64,000 nucleotides of DNA, taken from Pseudorasbora parva (Eukaryota; Chordata; Actinopteri; Cypriniformes; Gobionidae). Made by a program: the position numbers and the translations under genes. Shown piece after piece: positions 1 to 10,800 of this stretch. Each line of letters begins with the position of its first letter. Within the stretch, counting starts at the first letter, position 1. The stretch spans positions 32,821,047 to 32,885,046 of the forward strand of contig NC_090182.1 of NCBI RefSeq assembly GCF_024679245.1, given 5' to 3'. A model generated the notes under the pieces. It searched no databases. It was not told the origin of the DNA and was given only the letters and a program-made list of their open reading frames with translations.

Positions 1-264
1 GAAAGAAGGTAGAAGAAAGAATAAAATACTCCAAACTCAGGGGGTTCCACCATGAGCAATGCCCCGAAGCCTTTCAGGTTGTAATGGAGCCAGTTCTGCA
101 CCGTCCCAGCAAAGATAAACTCTGATGCCTCTTATTATCAGCATTCACGGCATCTAAAACAACAAGAAGTTAGTAAATATTTGGAAATGTGATTAATTAT
201 ACATTACAAATATAGCCTACTACAAAATGAAGTGAAACTTGAAATTTTATCAAAATCTTGATAT
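1..264. other. unassigned flank
   Basis: I see no supportable gene, RNA or repeat end in this stretch. It is the pre-insertion flank of the LTR element that begins at 270. Confidence 0.5.
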
Positions 265-269
265 CCCAG

Positions 270-637
270 TGTGGCAAGGGGGGCGCGGTTCAGCGAGGTC
301 TGCAGCGGGAGAGAGGGCCGCGGGACGAGCGGTAAGTGAGTGGGTTGGACGCAGATTAATAACACCTGTCTCTTGTTCCAGTAATGAGCGCGGAGACGGG
401 ATAAAACACCAGCGGAACCGGAGACCAGGGAGAGAGAGAGTCGGACTGTTGATGCGACCCACTGAGTTATCCGGAACCCGGAAGTGCGTGACCCGGAAGT
501 GAAACTGAGACTGAGCATATGAGAAACAGACACACGCTGAAGTGTGCATGTTGAGATTTGAGTTTGAAAATAAAGAGCATCAACAGTCCTGCCGAACCCC
601 GTGTCCTCTTCCTTCCTCCTATACGAACATTGTTACA
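270..637 (+). repeat. 5' LTR of Gmr1-like copy 1
   Basis: It starts tgtggcaagg and ends cattgttaca. It matches 4995-5362 with four substitutions. An AATAAA signal lies near the end (about 570), consistent with an R region. A CGGTAAGT stretch resembling a splice donor lies at about 329; whether it is used is unknown. Confidence 0.95.
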
Positions 638-638
638 C

Positions 639-656
639 TGGTGCCGAAACCCGGGA
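639..656 (+). promoter_or_regulatory. Primer-binding site for tRNA-Phe
   Basis: The 18 nt tggtgccgaaacccggga start two bases after the 5' LTR. They are the reverse complement of the 3' end of vertebrate tRNA-Phe(GAA), including its CCA tail. This would prime minus-strand DNA synthesis. Copy 2 carries the same site. Confidence 0.85.
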
Positions 657-680
657 AGGAAGCAGGACCGCGCCGCCGCC

Positions 681-3600
681 ATGACAACGCCCTCCGCCTC
701 GCCATTTGCGGATATCATCAACTCCCTCGCGGTCCTCCACCAGGAACACCATCAGGCATTGCTGGACCTTCGGACCGAACAGGAGCGCCGCTTCGAGGCG
801 ATCGTCCAAGGCCAGCAAGAGGACCGCGAGCGGTTCCGGAGCTGGATGGACCGGGAGGTTCGCGCTGAGGCCGCTGGGCGGGCCAGCGCACCGGTTCACG
901 TGCCCCTACAGAAGATGGGGCCGGAAGACGACCCGGAGGCCTTCGTGGATCTATTCCAGAAGGCCGCGGAGGCCTGCGGGTGGCCCCGGGCACAGTGGCC
1001 GGTGCGCCTCATCCCCCTTCTATCCGGCGAAGCCAGGGCGGCCGCGCAACAACTACCGGTCGCGAACCTCCTGGACTACGACGATCTGAAGAGGGCCATA
1101 CTTCAGCGGGTCGGCCGGACCCCAGAACAACACCGACAGCGTTTCCGCTCCCTGGAGTGGGGTGAGTCCGGTCGGCCCTTCGCATTGGCCCAACAGCTCC
1201 GGGACGAGTGCCGCAGATGGCTTCTGGCCGGCGGCAGCGACGTGGACCATGTTGTCGATCTGGTGGTGCTGGAGCAGTTTATCACTCGGCTCCCCAGGAA
1301 GACCGCCGAGTGGGTCCAGTGCCACCGGCCCACGTCGCTGGAGACGGCCATCAACTTGGCCGAGGACCACCTGGTGGCGTGCCCGGGGGTCGGCGAACCC
1401 CCATTAACTTCTCCCTCTCTCTCTCCCCCCTCTCTCTCTCTCTCTCGACCTGTCCCTCTCCCCAGGTCCCGCCCTCCAGGCCCTCCTCGCGTCCCCCCCA
1501 GAGGCCGGGGTGGGATGGGCCTTGGACCGTCTGGGAGTTCGCGGGTCCCGCCCAGGGGGGCGGGGCCGCTGGGGGCTGGTGGTGACAATGGCTCTGGTTC
1601 CGCCCCCTTTCCGCGCTCATCCTCCAACCCACTCCCCGCCGCCGGGGCGGCGGGTAGGCCTGGGCTGGCCTGCTGGCGGTGCGGCGATCCGGATCATTTT
1701 GTGGACCGATGTCCGATGATGGACATCGGAACAATGATCCGGATCCCGGACGTCCAGCGGACCACCCCCGATCAAGCAGGAGAGTACCAAATTCCTGTAA
1801 GTATCAAGGGGGGTACATATCAGGCCTTGGTGGATTCAGGATGTAACCAAACCTCGATCCATCAAAGCCTGATGCAGCCTGGGGCATTGGATACAAGCCG
1901 CATGGTTAAGGTGCGGTGTGTGCACGGGGATGTGGTGGAATATCCGGTTGTCCCAGTCACGATACAGTTTAGGGGGAAAAAGCATAGTGTTGAGGTGGCG
2001 GTTAGTCCCCACCTCCGGCATCCGCTAATTCTGGGGACGAATTGGCCCGCCTTTTCGGCGTTATTGGGGTCGTTATGCGCGGATGCCGCTTGGGGAAACA
2101 AGGCTAGGAACGGGGCGGTGCGAGTGCAGGTTGGCGAGACTGATACGGGACCCTTGGGAACAGCTTCAGAGGAACCGAGCGGGGTTGAGAGACTGATTCT
2201 CTCGGACCGCGATGACTTCCCTCTGGAGCAGTCTCAAGATGAGACTCTAAAACATGCTTTTCAACAGGTCCGCACTATCGACGGTCAGTCCCTCCAACCC
2301 GCATTGCCCGTCACGTATCCTTATTTTGCCATAATTAAGGATAGGTTGTATCGAGTGACCCAAGACGCTCAGACAAAAGTGGATACAACCCAGTTGTTAG
2401 TACCAAAGAGCCGCCGGGAAATGCTTTTCCAGGCGGCTCACTCTAACCCGATGGCGGGCCACCTGGGACAGGCGGCCACGCTGAATCGTTTAATGACCCG
2501 ATTTTTTTGGCCAGGCATTCATGACAATGTGCGCAGGTGGTGCGCGTCTTGTCCTGAATGTCAGTTGGTGAACCCACTGGCCGCCCCAAAAGCGCCATTG
2601 CGCCCCCTACCATTAATGCAGGTCCCCTTCGAGAGAATTGCGATGGACCTCATCGGGCCATTAGAGCGATCCGCACGCGGACATCGTTTTGCGCTAGTTA
2701 TCGTGGACTACGCAACACGATATCCGGAAGCAGTGGCTCTCCGCAACATCTCGGCGAAGAGTGTTGCGGACGCACTGTTTCGTTTAATCTCCCAGGTGGG
2801 GATTCCGAAAGAAATCCTCACTGATCAAGGCACGGCGTTTATGTCACGCACGTTAAGCGAATTGTACGGATTATTGGGCATTAAATCCATTCGAACCAGC
2901 GTCTATCACCCACAAACAGACGGCTTGGTCGAACGATTTAATCGCACTCTTAAATCCATGATCCGTAAATTCGTACAGGAAGACGCCAAAAATTGGGATC
3001 GGTGGTTAGAACCCCTCTTATTTGCTGTGCGCGAGGTCCCGCAAGCCTCCACGGGGTTTTCCCCCTTCGAGCTTCTCTACGGTCGACAGCCACGGGGGGT
3101 GCTGGACGTCCTACGAGAAACTTGGGAGGAGGGGCCTTCGTTGGCCAAAAACGAAATTCAGTACGTCATGGACTTGCGAACAAAACTCCACACATTGGGG
3201 CGGCTATCTAGGGAGAATTTGTTGCAAGCCCAGGACCGCCAGAGCCGGTCATATAACAGGGGTACTAAACTACGCAAATTCACACCGGGAGAGAAAGTGC
3301 TCGTTCTACTCCCAACGTCGAGCTCAAAATTAATGTCAAAGTGGCATGGGCCTTCTGAGGTCGCACGGCAGATAGGAGAGCTCGATTATGAAGTGATACG
3401 ATCCGATAGGAACGGGGCACGTCAAATATACCACCTCAATCTGCTTAAAAAATGGAATGAGGTGGAATCGGTGTTGTTGGCAACGGTGATCGGGGGAGAG
3501 GATGATCTCGGGCCAGAGGCGAGCATTAAAGCGCAATCCGTCGCGTTGGCCCCGGGGGGAGATCACCTCTCACCGTTACAACTCGCTGATTTATCGAAAT

Positions 3601-5060
3601 TGCAGGCGGAGTTCGCTGACGTGTTCTGGCTCCTACCGGGACGTACCGACTTGATTCAGCACCATATCGAGACCGAGCCGGGCGTGGTAGTTCGCAGCCG
3701 GCCGTATCGCTTGCCTGAACACAAGAAAAAAGTAGTTCAGGACGAATTAGGCGCAATGCTCGACATGGGAGTAATCGAGGAGTCCAACAGTGACTGGGCG
3801 AGCCCGATAGTTTTGGTCCCCAAAACGGACGGCTCGGTCAGGTTCTGTGTGGACTACCGCAAGGTGAACGCTGTGTCGAAATTCGACGCGTATCCAATGC
3901 CGCGGGTTGACGAGTTGCTTGATCGGTTAGGCACGGCTCGATTTTATTCGACACTGGACTTAACAAAGGGCTATTGGCAGATCCCCTTGTCTCCATTGTC
4001 CAAAGAAAAAACAGCTTTCACCACGCCGTTTGGATTACACCAATTTGTCACGCTTCCTTTCGGCTTGTTCGGGGCGCCCGCAACCTTCCAGCGACTCATG
4101 GATAGGATTTTGCGTCCCCATGCTGCATATGCTGCTGCGTACCTGGATGACATAGTGATTTATAGTCACGATTGGCAGCGGCATATGCAGCATGTGAGGG
4201 CGGTCCTGAGGTCGCTGAGGAGAGCGGGGCTCACGGCCAATCCGAAGAAGTGTGCGATTGGGCGGGTGGAAGTAAGGTATCTGGGCTTCCACTTGGGTCA
4301 TGGGCAGGTGCGTCCCCAAATTGATAAGACTGCCGCAATTGCAACCTGTCCGAGACCCAAGACCAAAAAGGAGGTAAGACAGTTCTTGGGGCTGGCGGGA
4401 TATTATAGACGGTTTATACCAAATTATTCGGACCTCACCAGCCCTTTGACTGATCTTACTAGAAAGGGGCTACCAGATACGGTCCAGTGGACGGAGCTGT
4501 GTCAACAGGCTTTTACCCAAGTAAAGGCTGCTCTATGTGGCGGGCCGCTTTTACACTCCCCTGACTTTTCTCTCCCTTTCTTGTTGCAGACTGACGCGTC
4601 GGACAGGGGGCTGGGCGCAGTCCTGGCCCAGGAGGTGGAGGGGGGAGAGCGGCCGGTGCTGTACATTAGCCGTAAGCTCTCCAAGAGGGAAGCTAAGTAC
4701 AGCACCATAGAAAAGGAGTGTTTGGCCATCAGATGGGCCGTTCTCACTCTCCGCTATTACCTCCTGGGGCGGGAGTTCACTCTCTGTTCGGACCACGCTC
4801 CTCTCCAATGGCTCCACCGCATGAAGGATACCAACGCGCGGATCACCCGTTGGTATCTGGCTCTTCAGCCGTTTAAGTTCAAGGTGGTCCACAGGCCGGG
4901 TGCTCAGATGGCTGTGGCCGATTTCCTCTCCAGAAATGGGGGGGGGGGGCTGCAGGCCGGACGGCTCCCCGGCCTGAGTCAGGCGGTGGGGGTATGTGGC
5001 AAGGGGGGCGTGGTTCAGCGAGGTCTGCAGCGGGAGAGAGGGCCGCGGGACGAGCGGTAA
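681..5060 (+). CDS. Gag-pol polyprotein, Gmr1-like, intact frame
   Basis: This is a single 1,459-codon frame. I chose the ATG at 681 (context gccgccgccATGA) because the upstream in-frame ATG at 558 lies inside the LTR. Domains in order: an N-terminal gag region; a proline/arginine/glycine-rich linker; a CCHC knuckle CWRCGDPDHFVDRC near residue 331; an aspartic protease with VDSG, Asp near 385; the integrase H2C2 finger from about 587 and catalytic core with MDLIG near 656, the DQGT Asp and YHPQTDGLVE; RT with YLDD near 1154; RNase H with TDAS near 1304. No frameshift or stop separates gag from pol. The stop lies 66 nt inside the 3' LTR. It would supply packaging, cleavage, integration and reverse transcription. 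It is intact by reading; activity is untested. Confidence 0.92.
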   Translation: MTTPSASPFADIINSLAVLHQEHHQALLDLRTEQERRFEAIVQGQQEDRERFRSWMDREVRAEAAGRASAPVHVPLQKMGPEDDPEAFVDLFQKAAEACGWPRAQWPVRLIPLLSGEARAAAQQLPVANLLDYDDLKRAILQRVGRTPEQHRQRFRSLEWGESGRPFALAQQLRDECRRWLLAGGSDVDHVVDLVVLEQFITRLPRKTAEWVQCHRPTSLETAINLAEDHLVACPGVGEPPLTSPSLSPPSLSLSRPVPLPRSRPPGPPRVPPRGRGGMGLGPSGSSRVPPRGAGPLGAGGDNGSGSAPFPRSSSNPLPAAGAAGRPGLACWRCGDPDHFVDRCPMMDIGTMIRIPDVQRTTPDQAGEYQIPVSIKGGTYQALVDSGCNQTSIHQSLMQPGALDTSRMVKVRCVHGDVVEYPVVPVTIQFRGKKHSVEVAVSPHLRHPLILGTNWPAFSALLGSLCADAAWGNKARNGAVRVQVGETDTGPLGTASEEPSGVERLILSDRDDFPLEQSQDETLKHAFQQVRTIDGQSLQPALPVTYPYFAIIKDRLYRVTQDAQTKVDTTQLLVPKSRREMLFQAAHSNPMAGHLGQAATLNRLMTRFFWPGIHDNVRRWCASCPECQLVNPLAAPKAPLRPLPLMQVPFERIAMDLIGPLERSARGHRFALVIVDYATRYPEAVALRNISAKSVADALFRLISQVGIPKEILTDQGTAFMSRTLSELYGLLGIKSIRTSVYHPQTDGLVERFNRTLKSMIRKFVQEDAKNWDRWLEPLLFAVREVPQASTGFSPFELLYGRQPRGVLDVLRETWEEGPSLAKNEIQYVMDLRTKLHTLGRLSRENLLQAQDRQSRSYNRGTKLRKFTPGEKVLVLLPTSSSKLMSKWHGPSEVARQIGELDYEVIRSDRNGARQIYHLNLLKKWNEVESVLLATVIGGEDDLGPEASIKAQSVALAPGGDHLSPLQLADLSKLQAEFADVFWLLPGRTDLIQHHIETEPGVVVRSRPYRLPEHKKKVVQDELGAMLDMGVIEESNSDWASPIVLVPKTDGSVRFCVDYRKVNAVSKFDAYPMPRVDELLDRLGTARFYSTLDLTKGYWQIPLSPLSKEKTAFTTPFGLHQFVTLPFGLFGAPATFQRLMDRILRPHAAYAAAYLDDIVIYSHDWQRHMQHVRAVLRSLRRAGLTANPKKCAIGRVEVRYLGFHLGHGQVRPQIDKTAAIATCPRPKTKKEVRQFLGLAGYYRRFIPNYSDLTSPLTDLTRKGLPDTVQWTELCQQAFTQVKAALCGGPLLHSPDFSLPFLLQTDASDRGLGAVLAQEVEGGERPVLYISRKLSKREAKYSTIEKECLAIRWAVLTLRYYLLGREFTLCSDHAPLQWLHRMKDTNARITRWYLALQPFKFKVVHRPGAQMAVADFLSRNGGGGLQAGRLPGLSQAVGVCGKGGVVQRGLQRERGPRDER
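4980..4994 (+). promoter_or_regulatory. Candidate polypurine tract
   Basis: The G-rich stretch gcggtggggg lies immediately before the 3' LTR, where plus-strand priming should occur. It is interrupted by pyrimidines, so the exact primer is uncertain. A longer G run lies upstream at about 4938-4947. Confidence 0.4.
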
Positions 5061-5362
5061 GTGAGTGGGTTGGACGCAGATTAATAACACCTGTCTCTTG
5101 TTCCAGTAATGAGCGCGGAGACGGGATAAAACACCAGCGGAACCGGAGACCAGGGAGAGAGAGAGTCGGACTGTTGATGCGACCCACTGAGTTATCCGGA
5201 ACCCGGAAGTGCGTGACCCGGAAGTGAAACTGAGACTGAGCATATGAGAAACAGGCACACGCTGAAGTGTGCACGTTGAGATTTGAGTTTGAAAATAAAG
5301 AGCATCAACAGTCCTGCCGACCCCCGTGTCCTCTTCCTTCCTCCTATACGAACATTGTTACA
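4995..5362 (+). repeat. 3' LTR of Gmr1-like copy 1
   Basis: It is the same length as the 5' LTR (368 bp), with four substitutions, and is followed by the target duplication cccag. The gag-pol stop codon falls within its first 70 bases. Confidence 0.95.
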
Positions 5363-5367
5363 CCCAG

Positions 5368-6720
5368 TTAAAATGGTAACATTAAATTCAGGACTATTTA
5401 ATGCATTTTAAAATAGACTTTAAAGGACTTGCAGACACAATGAATGAAAAAGCAAAGTGAATATATCCGGTGTTTTATCTAATAATATTATTGTATTTAA
5501 TAGTAAATAAATAAAGTGTGAAAATGAAACAAGTAAATGAATGACCAAATAGCTAAAATAAGAAAATAAAAGAGGAGCTGTATAGGCTACATGGTGGTTT
5601 GGAAGAGATTTTTTTTTCCATTTACAACATGAACTGGAGGCACAGCTGTTTACTAAATTTCTGTATTTTGATATAGCTGCCTACAGAACTTAAAGATCTC
5701 ACTCTTTTCTTTTTTTTCTTGCTGCATTAAAGATTAAACTGTAATGATGTCATTGTGATCTGCTCTCGTGATGATATCATACAGCTGAAGCAGATCTAGG
5801 AGCTGATTGTATTTCCCCTCACCGCGCTAACAGGTCAATCAGTTCTAGTTCTGCTTCAGCTGTGAGGTACTCTCACGAGTGGCGAACACAATTACTGACA
5901 AGCCAGAAATTCATCGAACCTTCCGATCGCCTCTCGTTTATACACTGGACAAATATAGGATGATTCAAAATGATTCATCTGTGTGCAACGAGTAAGATAC
6001 GTTTGTGGATCCGCGCCGCGCATTCATTGACTTGTGAGTCGATCCTATATGGTCTCAAAATCCAAATGAATCAAATAGGATCGACTCACAAGTCAATGAA
6101 TGCATGTGCAGCACCGTTTCAAAAAAAAAAAAAAGAGTTGCACGAGTCAGAATTTGGACACAATTCATAGTGTATATGCCAATCTTAAGAAAAAAAAAAA
6201 AGATTACAAATATGATATGGTTTGGTGAAAAACAAACTGGAACTCAATGTATTAAGATTATCCTGGCCGTTGGTTGTGTAACTTACGAGGGCGCTCATGT
6301 GACTATTATTAACATTGCAGTTCCCTCTAACTCGCTCAGGAGAAGCACACAAGTTGTAAAACATAAAGATGAATAAAAACACTAAATTAAAATTGAGATG
6401 AATTTTATAATTATATTTTTGTAGGCCACTTACCTCTAAAAAACATGGTCGTTGTCCTGTGTCTTTTTCGCGATTGAAGTCTGTTCAGCTGCGCTTGCTT
6501 TGGTTGATTGGTGGATGTCTTGAAGGTGCATTACCGCCATCTGCTGGATTGGATTGTGGCGCATTCGATATTCGATAGGGACACATATTCTAAATTCTTT
6601 ATTAACTCTGTATTCTTTAGATAAATAATGAAATGCATGTACATTCTACATGATTTAAATAATAATAATAGGCTACATTTTTATTTATTTCAAACTGATA
6701 GACTAAATTTATGGTAGAAG
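5368..6720. other. AT-rich non-coding DNA
   Basis: I found no convincing coding region here. There are poly-A runs at 6121-6134 and 6189-6201 and one hairpin, listed separately. The short open frames are low-complexity and unlike known proteins. Confidence 0.5.
6021..6102. repeat. Perfect 28-bp inverted repeat (hairpin)
   Basis: The arm at 6021-6048 begins cattcattgacttgtgagtc and ends gatcctat. It is exactly complementary to 6075-6102, with a 26-bp loop. It could be a miniature inverted-repeat element or the core of one. No target duplication was identified. Confidence 0.75.
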
Positions 6721-7149
6721 TTCTTTTTTTTTTTTTTTACATTTTTTATTATAATAACATGAAACACAGAATGACAACATTACATGCCAGTAAGCAGGAA
6801 AATAATACCTTTTAAAAAGATTCATAGTTTTTACAGCTTTCTTATTGGAAGAGTCAGAAATCAAACACGCATACAATTTTAACTCTTCCAGAAAAATTTA
6901 AAGAAAGGCTTACAATTACAAAATTTACATTTATGTATTCTTTGTGAATCCGCATACTCGTTGGTGTACTCATCGTATCCTTTGAGGATAATAAATGTGC
7001 TCACATTCACACAAATGTAGCCAATTGATTTGGACTTGCCTTAACATGCTGAATAATGTGACAGATAGATTGACCGTAAGCCTCACCAGAGGAGAATTAA
7101 GCTGACCAAACATGAGCATTGATTCAATGTTTGTCTTTTCAACACTGAA

Positions 7150-7341
7150 AAGCATGGAATTATCAACATTGATCCAATATTATTTAGCAGTGAATTTTCA
7201 ACATTGGTCCAGTATGGTGTTAGCATTGAATTTTCAACATTGATCCAATATTACTTAGCATTGAAATTTCAACCTCAACCAAAATGATGATTCTGATGGA
7301 ATTTCAACATTGAATCAATGCCACCATGCTATCTGGGGCGT
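7150..7341. mobile_element. End of a DNA element with ~36-bp subterminal repeats
   Basis: About four imperfect units built on the phrase caacattgatccaatatt precede the terminus gctatctgggg. The same arrangement (cattgatt/caatatt units, then ttgctgtctggg) closes the element at 29437-31987, so this is probably the right end of a relative. I could not place its left end. It abuts and truncates the LINE ORF1 fragment to its right. Confidence 0.45.
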
Positions 7342-7525
7342 TATTCATCCTCGATGCCGACACAACACTCTCACAACCAACCACTTTCCCCACAGCTAAA
7401 CTGCAATCCTCAATGCTTGCATTTGAGGCAATTTTCACGGCATGACGCCGCGTGAGAAAATCAAAATTCCCCATAGCTTTAGCCGCCATGCTACCAGTAA
7501 TAATACTGGCAGACAGGAGACTCAA
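7342..7525 (-). pseudogene. Tx1-type LINE ORF1 N-terminal fragment (LINE D)
   Basis: The minus-strand frame contains a run ending SVVSASRMNNA. This aligns with NIVSASRMKKA in ORF1 of LINE A, with similar spacing from the start. The frame is cut after about 60 codons by the DNA-element terminus at 7341, so only the ORF1 start survives. It lies upstream of the (GA)n tract that bounds LINE A, which suggests a fourth LINE in the same orientation. The assignment rests on that short similarity. Confidence 0.45.
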
Positions 7526-7649
7526 ACTATATTTTGGAAACTACTGACAATATAATGCAAAATAAAAAGAAAAAAGATAGAAAAATAAAGAACTTTCCTT
7601 TTGGCACAATGCCAAAAAAAAAGTCCACACACTCACTGCACTCCGTACA

Positions 7650-7694
7650 CCCACTCACTCACTCACTCGCTCGCGCAACAAACACACGCATGCG

Positions 7695-7741
<47 letters not shown>
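7650..7741. repeat. (CACT)n and (GA)n microsatellite
   Basis: A cactcactcact run and catgcgcac precede about 43 bp of pure (GA)n at 7698-7741. LINE A's 3' end follows immediately. On the LINE strand this reads (TC)n directly after the 3' terminus. Confidence 0.9.
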
Positions 7742-7744
<3 letters not shown>

Positions 7745-7890
7745 AAATTGAAATTACCTTTATTTACAAACTATATGTAAACGTATACTGTGTTACCACC
7801 AAAATTATATATTACACAAAACAAAAATTTCAAAGAAAAAAAAAAATCATAAAAAATAAAAAAAGTAAATAAAAAATAACACAAAACCAT

Positions 7891-10800
7891 TCAAAAAGTC
7901 AACAACAGATCATCATTTTTATTATCTGTACATAATTCTCCGTTTATGGCCCAAGTAGTCACAAACATTGGCAAGCACCCAACCAACTTGTAATATGCAT
8001 GTTCTATCCTGAGTCTTGCTGCTACCAAACCCTTGAACATCATCAAAGGATCTAAAGCATCTTTTTCAAGAATCTTATTTTTTCTTGTTTTCCACATTGC
8101 AAGTTTGGCAGTTCCAAACAAAAAATTCAATAAAACAAAAACAAATTTTTGACTAACAGAATATTTTGGCCCAAAAATAAACAATTGATGAGATAAAACT
8201 TCGCCTAAAGATGATACCCATTGAGATAGAAAGGAAAACAGATTACCTAACTGTACACATTGCACAAAAAGATGAAAAATTGTCTCATTGTCAGAACAGA
8301 AAGGACACCCCGACCCTACATTTGGATTGAGGAGCACCACATGTCTGTTCGTAGCTATAGCACCATGTACAATCCTCCATTGTGAATCGCCAGTCCGTTT
8401 ATCAATGGGCCGTTTGTACAGTGAACGCCAGCTACCTTTAGGGGACATGTCCACTCCAAAAAATTCTGTTCATCTTGATGACGTTACTCCAGATAGAAGA
8501 CATGCATTGGTCACTTTCACACACGTCACATACAGGGCCTTCTTACCAGCAGACTCAAAGTTATCCAGTTGAGGGATTTGAGGGATCCAAGCCATCCCCT
8601 TGCGTCAGCAGTTATCATCAGGGACGGCAAATCATAGTCACACCCAGCCATCCATTCGTTCATATGGTTAGAGTTTTTGATAAAAAGTCGTTGATCATAA
8701 TCCAACTCTTCAACCACTTCACCAGTAAGCTGTTTCAGAAAACGAATAGACTTTATCCTGGTTCTCTCACTCAAGGTCTCCAAACCGATGCTTAAAATGT
8801 GACCAAGCTTCACACATCCAGCAGCTATCAGCCATGATGACAAACTGAGCTTAGGAGTCTAGAAGGCAAAAAAGAGTTCTGAAACAATGGCTACTCCATC
8901 AGCCAGAAACCTGCATGTATTCCATCAGGTCTTGATACAGAAAAAAAACTTTCCAGGCTTCCATCACAGATCTATAAAAGGAAGTCAAGTCTTTTAGAGT
9001 AGTTTGATTCAGGTTCATTAAAAAGAGATGTTTATCAAGTCCCATATCGCCTGCTTTCCTCAAGAGTGCAACAGCAGTACTAGACCATGCCATGTCAGTA
9101 TTATACAGCAATCTCTGAGCAGCTTGCAGACGAAAGGCCATCAGCCTAGATTTAATGTCCACAAGGCCTTGCCCCCCTTCTTGCACTGGTAGAAAAAGGA
9201 CAGCTGACCGGACCCAATGCTGCCCTGACCAAAAAATATGTACAAGCATCCTTTTAATGTCCTGAACTAATCCAGCAGGAGGTTGTAACACAATCAATTT
9301 GTGCCACAAAGCAGAAGCGACCAAATTGTTGGCAACTAACTCTCTCCCCTTATAGGATAGCTGGGGTAGCTACGAGTTCCATTTAGACAATCGGGTGCAC
9401 ACTCTCTCCAAAACACCGTCCCAATTTTTCTTTTGAAAGTCAGCAGATCCCAAAAACACACCAAGTATTTTTAAACCTTCACTATTCCAGTTCAAATTAC
9501 CTGCTAATTGGGGAAGATTTTCCAGATTTCTTTGACCTGACCAAAAAGCCTCAGTCTTATCCCAATTTACTTTTGCTGATGATGCGCCTTCATACATATC
9601 AAGCACTTTAGACAGAGCTTTTATATAATTATTATCATTGACAAAAACTGTAACATCATCAGCGTAAGCAGTAATTATAGTTCTTAAATGAGGCATTGTG
9701 GGTATTGCTAAACCAGTTAAATTTTTCCTTATATTAAAAAGTAATGGTTCAATAGCAATACTGTACAATTGTCCTGATAAAGGGCATCCTTGTCTAATGC
9801 CCCTTGAAACCACAATAGGCCGACTTAGACCACCTCCCACTTTAACCATACAAGAAGGTCCAGTATACCAACCTTATCCATTTGATAAAGTCTTTACCAA
9901 ACCCAAAAGTAGATTAAAAAGATAGTTATGATCAACACGATCAAAACGCCTTTTCTTGATCTAAGACAATCAATCCAATCTCTGCATCAAACATTTTGCA
10001 GACATCCAGTGTATCTCTTAACAAAAAAGATTATCCATTATGGATCTCTTTGGAATGCAATAGGTTTGGTCTTGATAAATTATCAAATGTAGAAAATCCT
10101 TAAGTCTGTTGGAAAGACATTTGGACAAGATTTTATAATCTGTTGTTAATAAACCAACAGGTCTCCAGTTCTTTAACAAAGTCAAGTCTCCCTTTTTTGT
10201 TAGTAAGGATAATACAGCACGTTGACATGTAACAGGTAAAATACCATCTTCATAACTTTCACAAAAAACTTCATAAAGGTCCAGTCCAATATATTTCCAA
10301 AAATGTTTATACAATTCAGAAGTTAACCCGTCAATACCAGGAGAGCGACCGGGTTTTAGCTGTCCAACAGCAGTAGTGAGTTCTTGAAAGGTAATTTGCG
10401 TATCCAAAACAGTCTTAGAAGACGAGTCTATTTGAGGAAGTTCATTGAAAAGTTGTGCTGTATTATTAGGGTTACAATGATTAGCTTTATAGAGAGAAGA
10501 ATAAAAATCAACAGCATGACAATGCATTTCTATAACATCATTTGTAATCTTTTCATTTGGAAGACGTAAACATGTCATCTGCTTATATTGTGCCACAGAA
10601 CGTTCTAAATTAAAGAAATAGGCACTTGGAGCATCCATATCAGTCACTGATGTAAATCGTGACCTCACCAAAGCTGCCTTCACCCTCTCATTCAGAGGAA
10701 AATGTAACTGTTTCTTTTTCTGTTGTAAGTTACTGATAAAAGCTGGGTCATGTCGTCTTAGCATTTCTGTTTCTATAGTCTCTATATCTCTTTCCAGAGC

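Larger units (their letters stand above)
270..5362 (+). mobile_element. Full-length Gmr1-like LTR retrotransposon (copy 1)
   Basis: The element is 5,093 bp, bounded by two 368-bp LTRs starting TG and ending CA. It is flanked by the 5-bp target duplication cccag (265-269 and 5363-5367). Between the LTRs lie a tRNA-Phe primer-binding site, one gag-pol frame and a purine-rich tract. Pol runs protease, integrase, reverse transcriptase, RNase H. Integrase before RT is the order of Ty1/copia and, among Ty3/gypsy-related elements, of the deuterostome Gmr1 group. The RT and integrase sequences look Ty3/gypsy-like. The LTRs differ at only four positions by my alignment, so insertion was recent. Confidence 0.93.

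Noticed and set aside
239..502. Short open frames in the LTRs (also at 4994-5227 and 24605-24862)
   Set aside because: They are duplicated in every LTR and have no protein-like features beyond repeat sequence.
558..680. Upstream in-frame ATG that would lengthen gag-pol by 41 codons
   Set aside because: It lies inside the 5' LTR and across the primer-binding site. The ATG at 681 has a better context and matches the start in copy 2.
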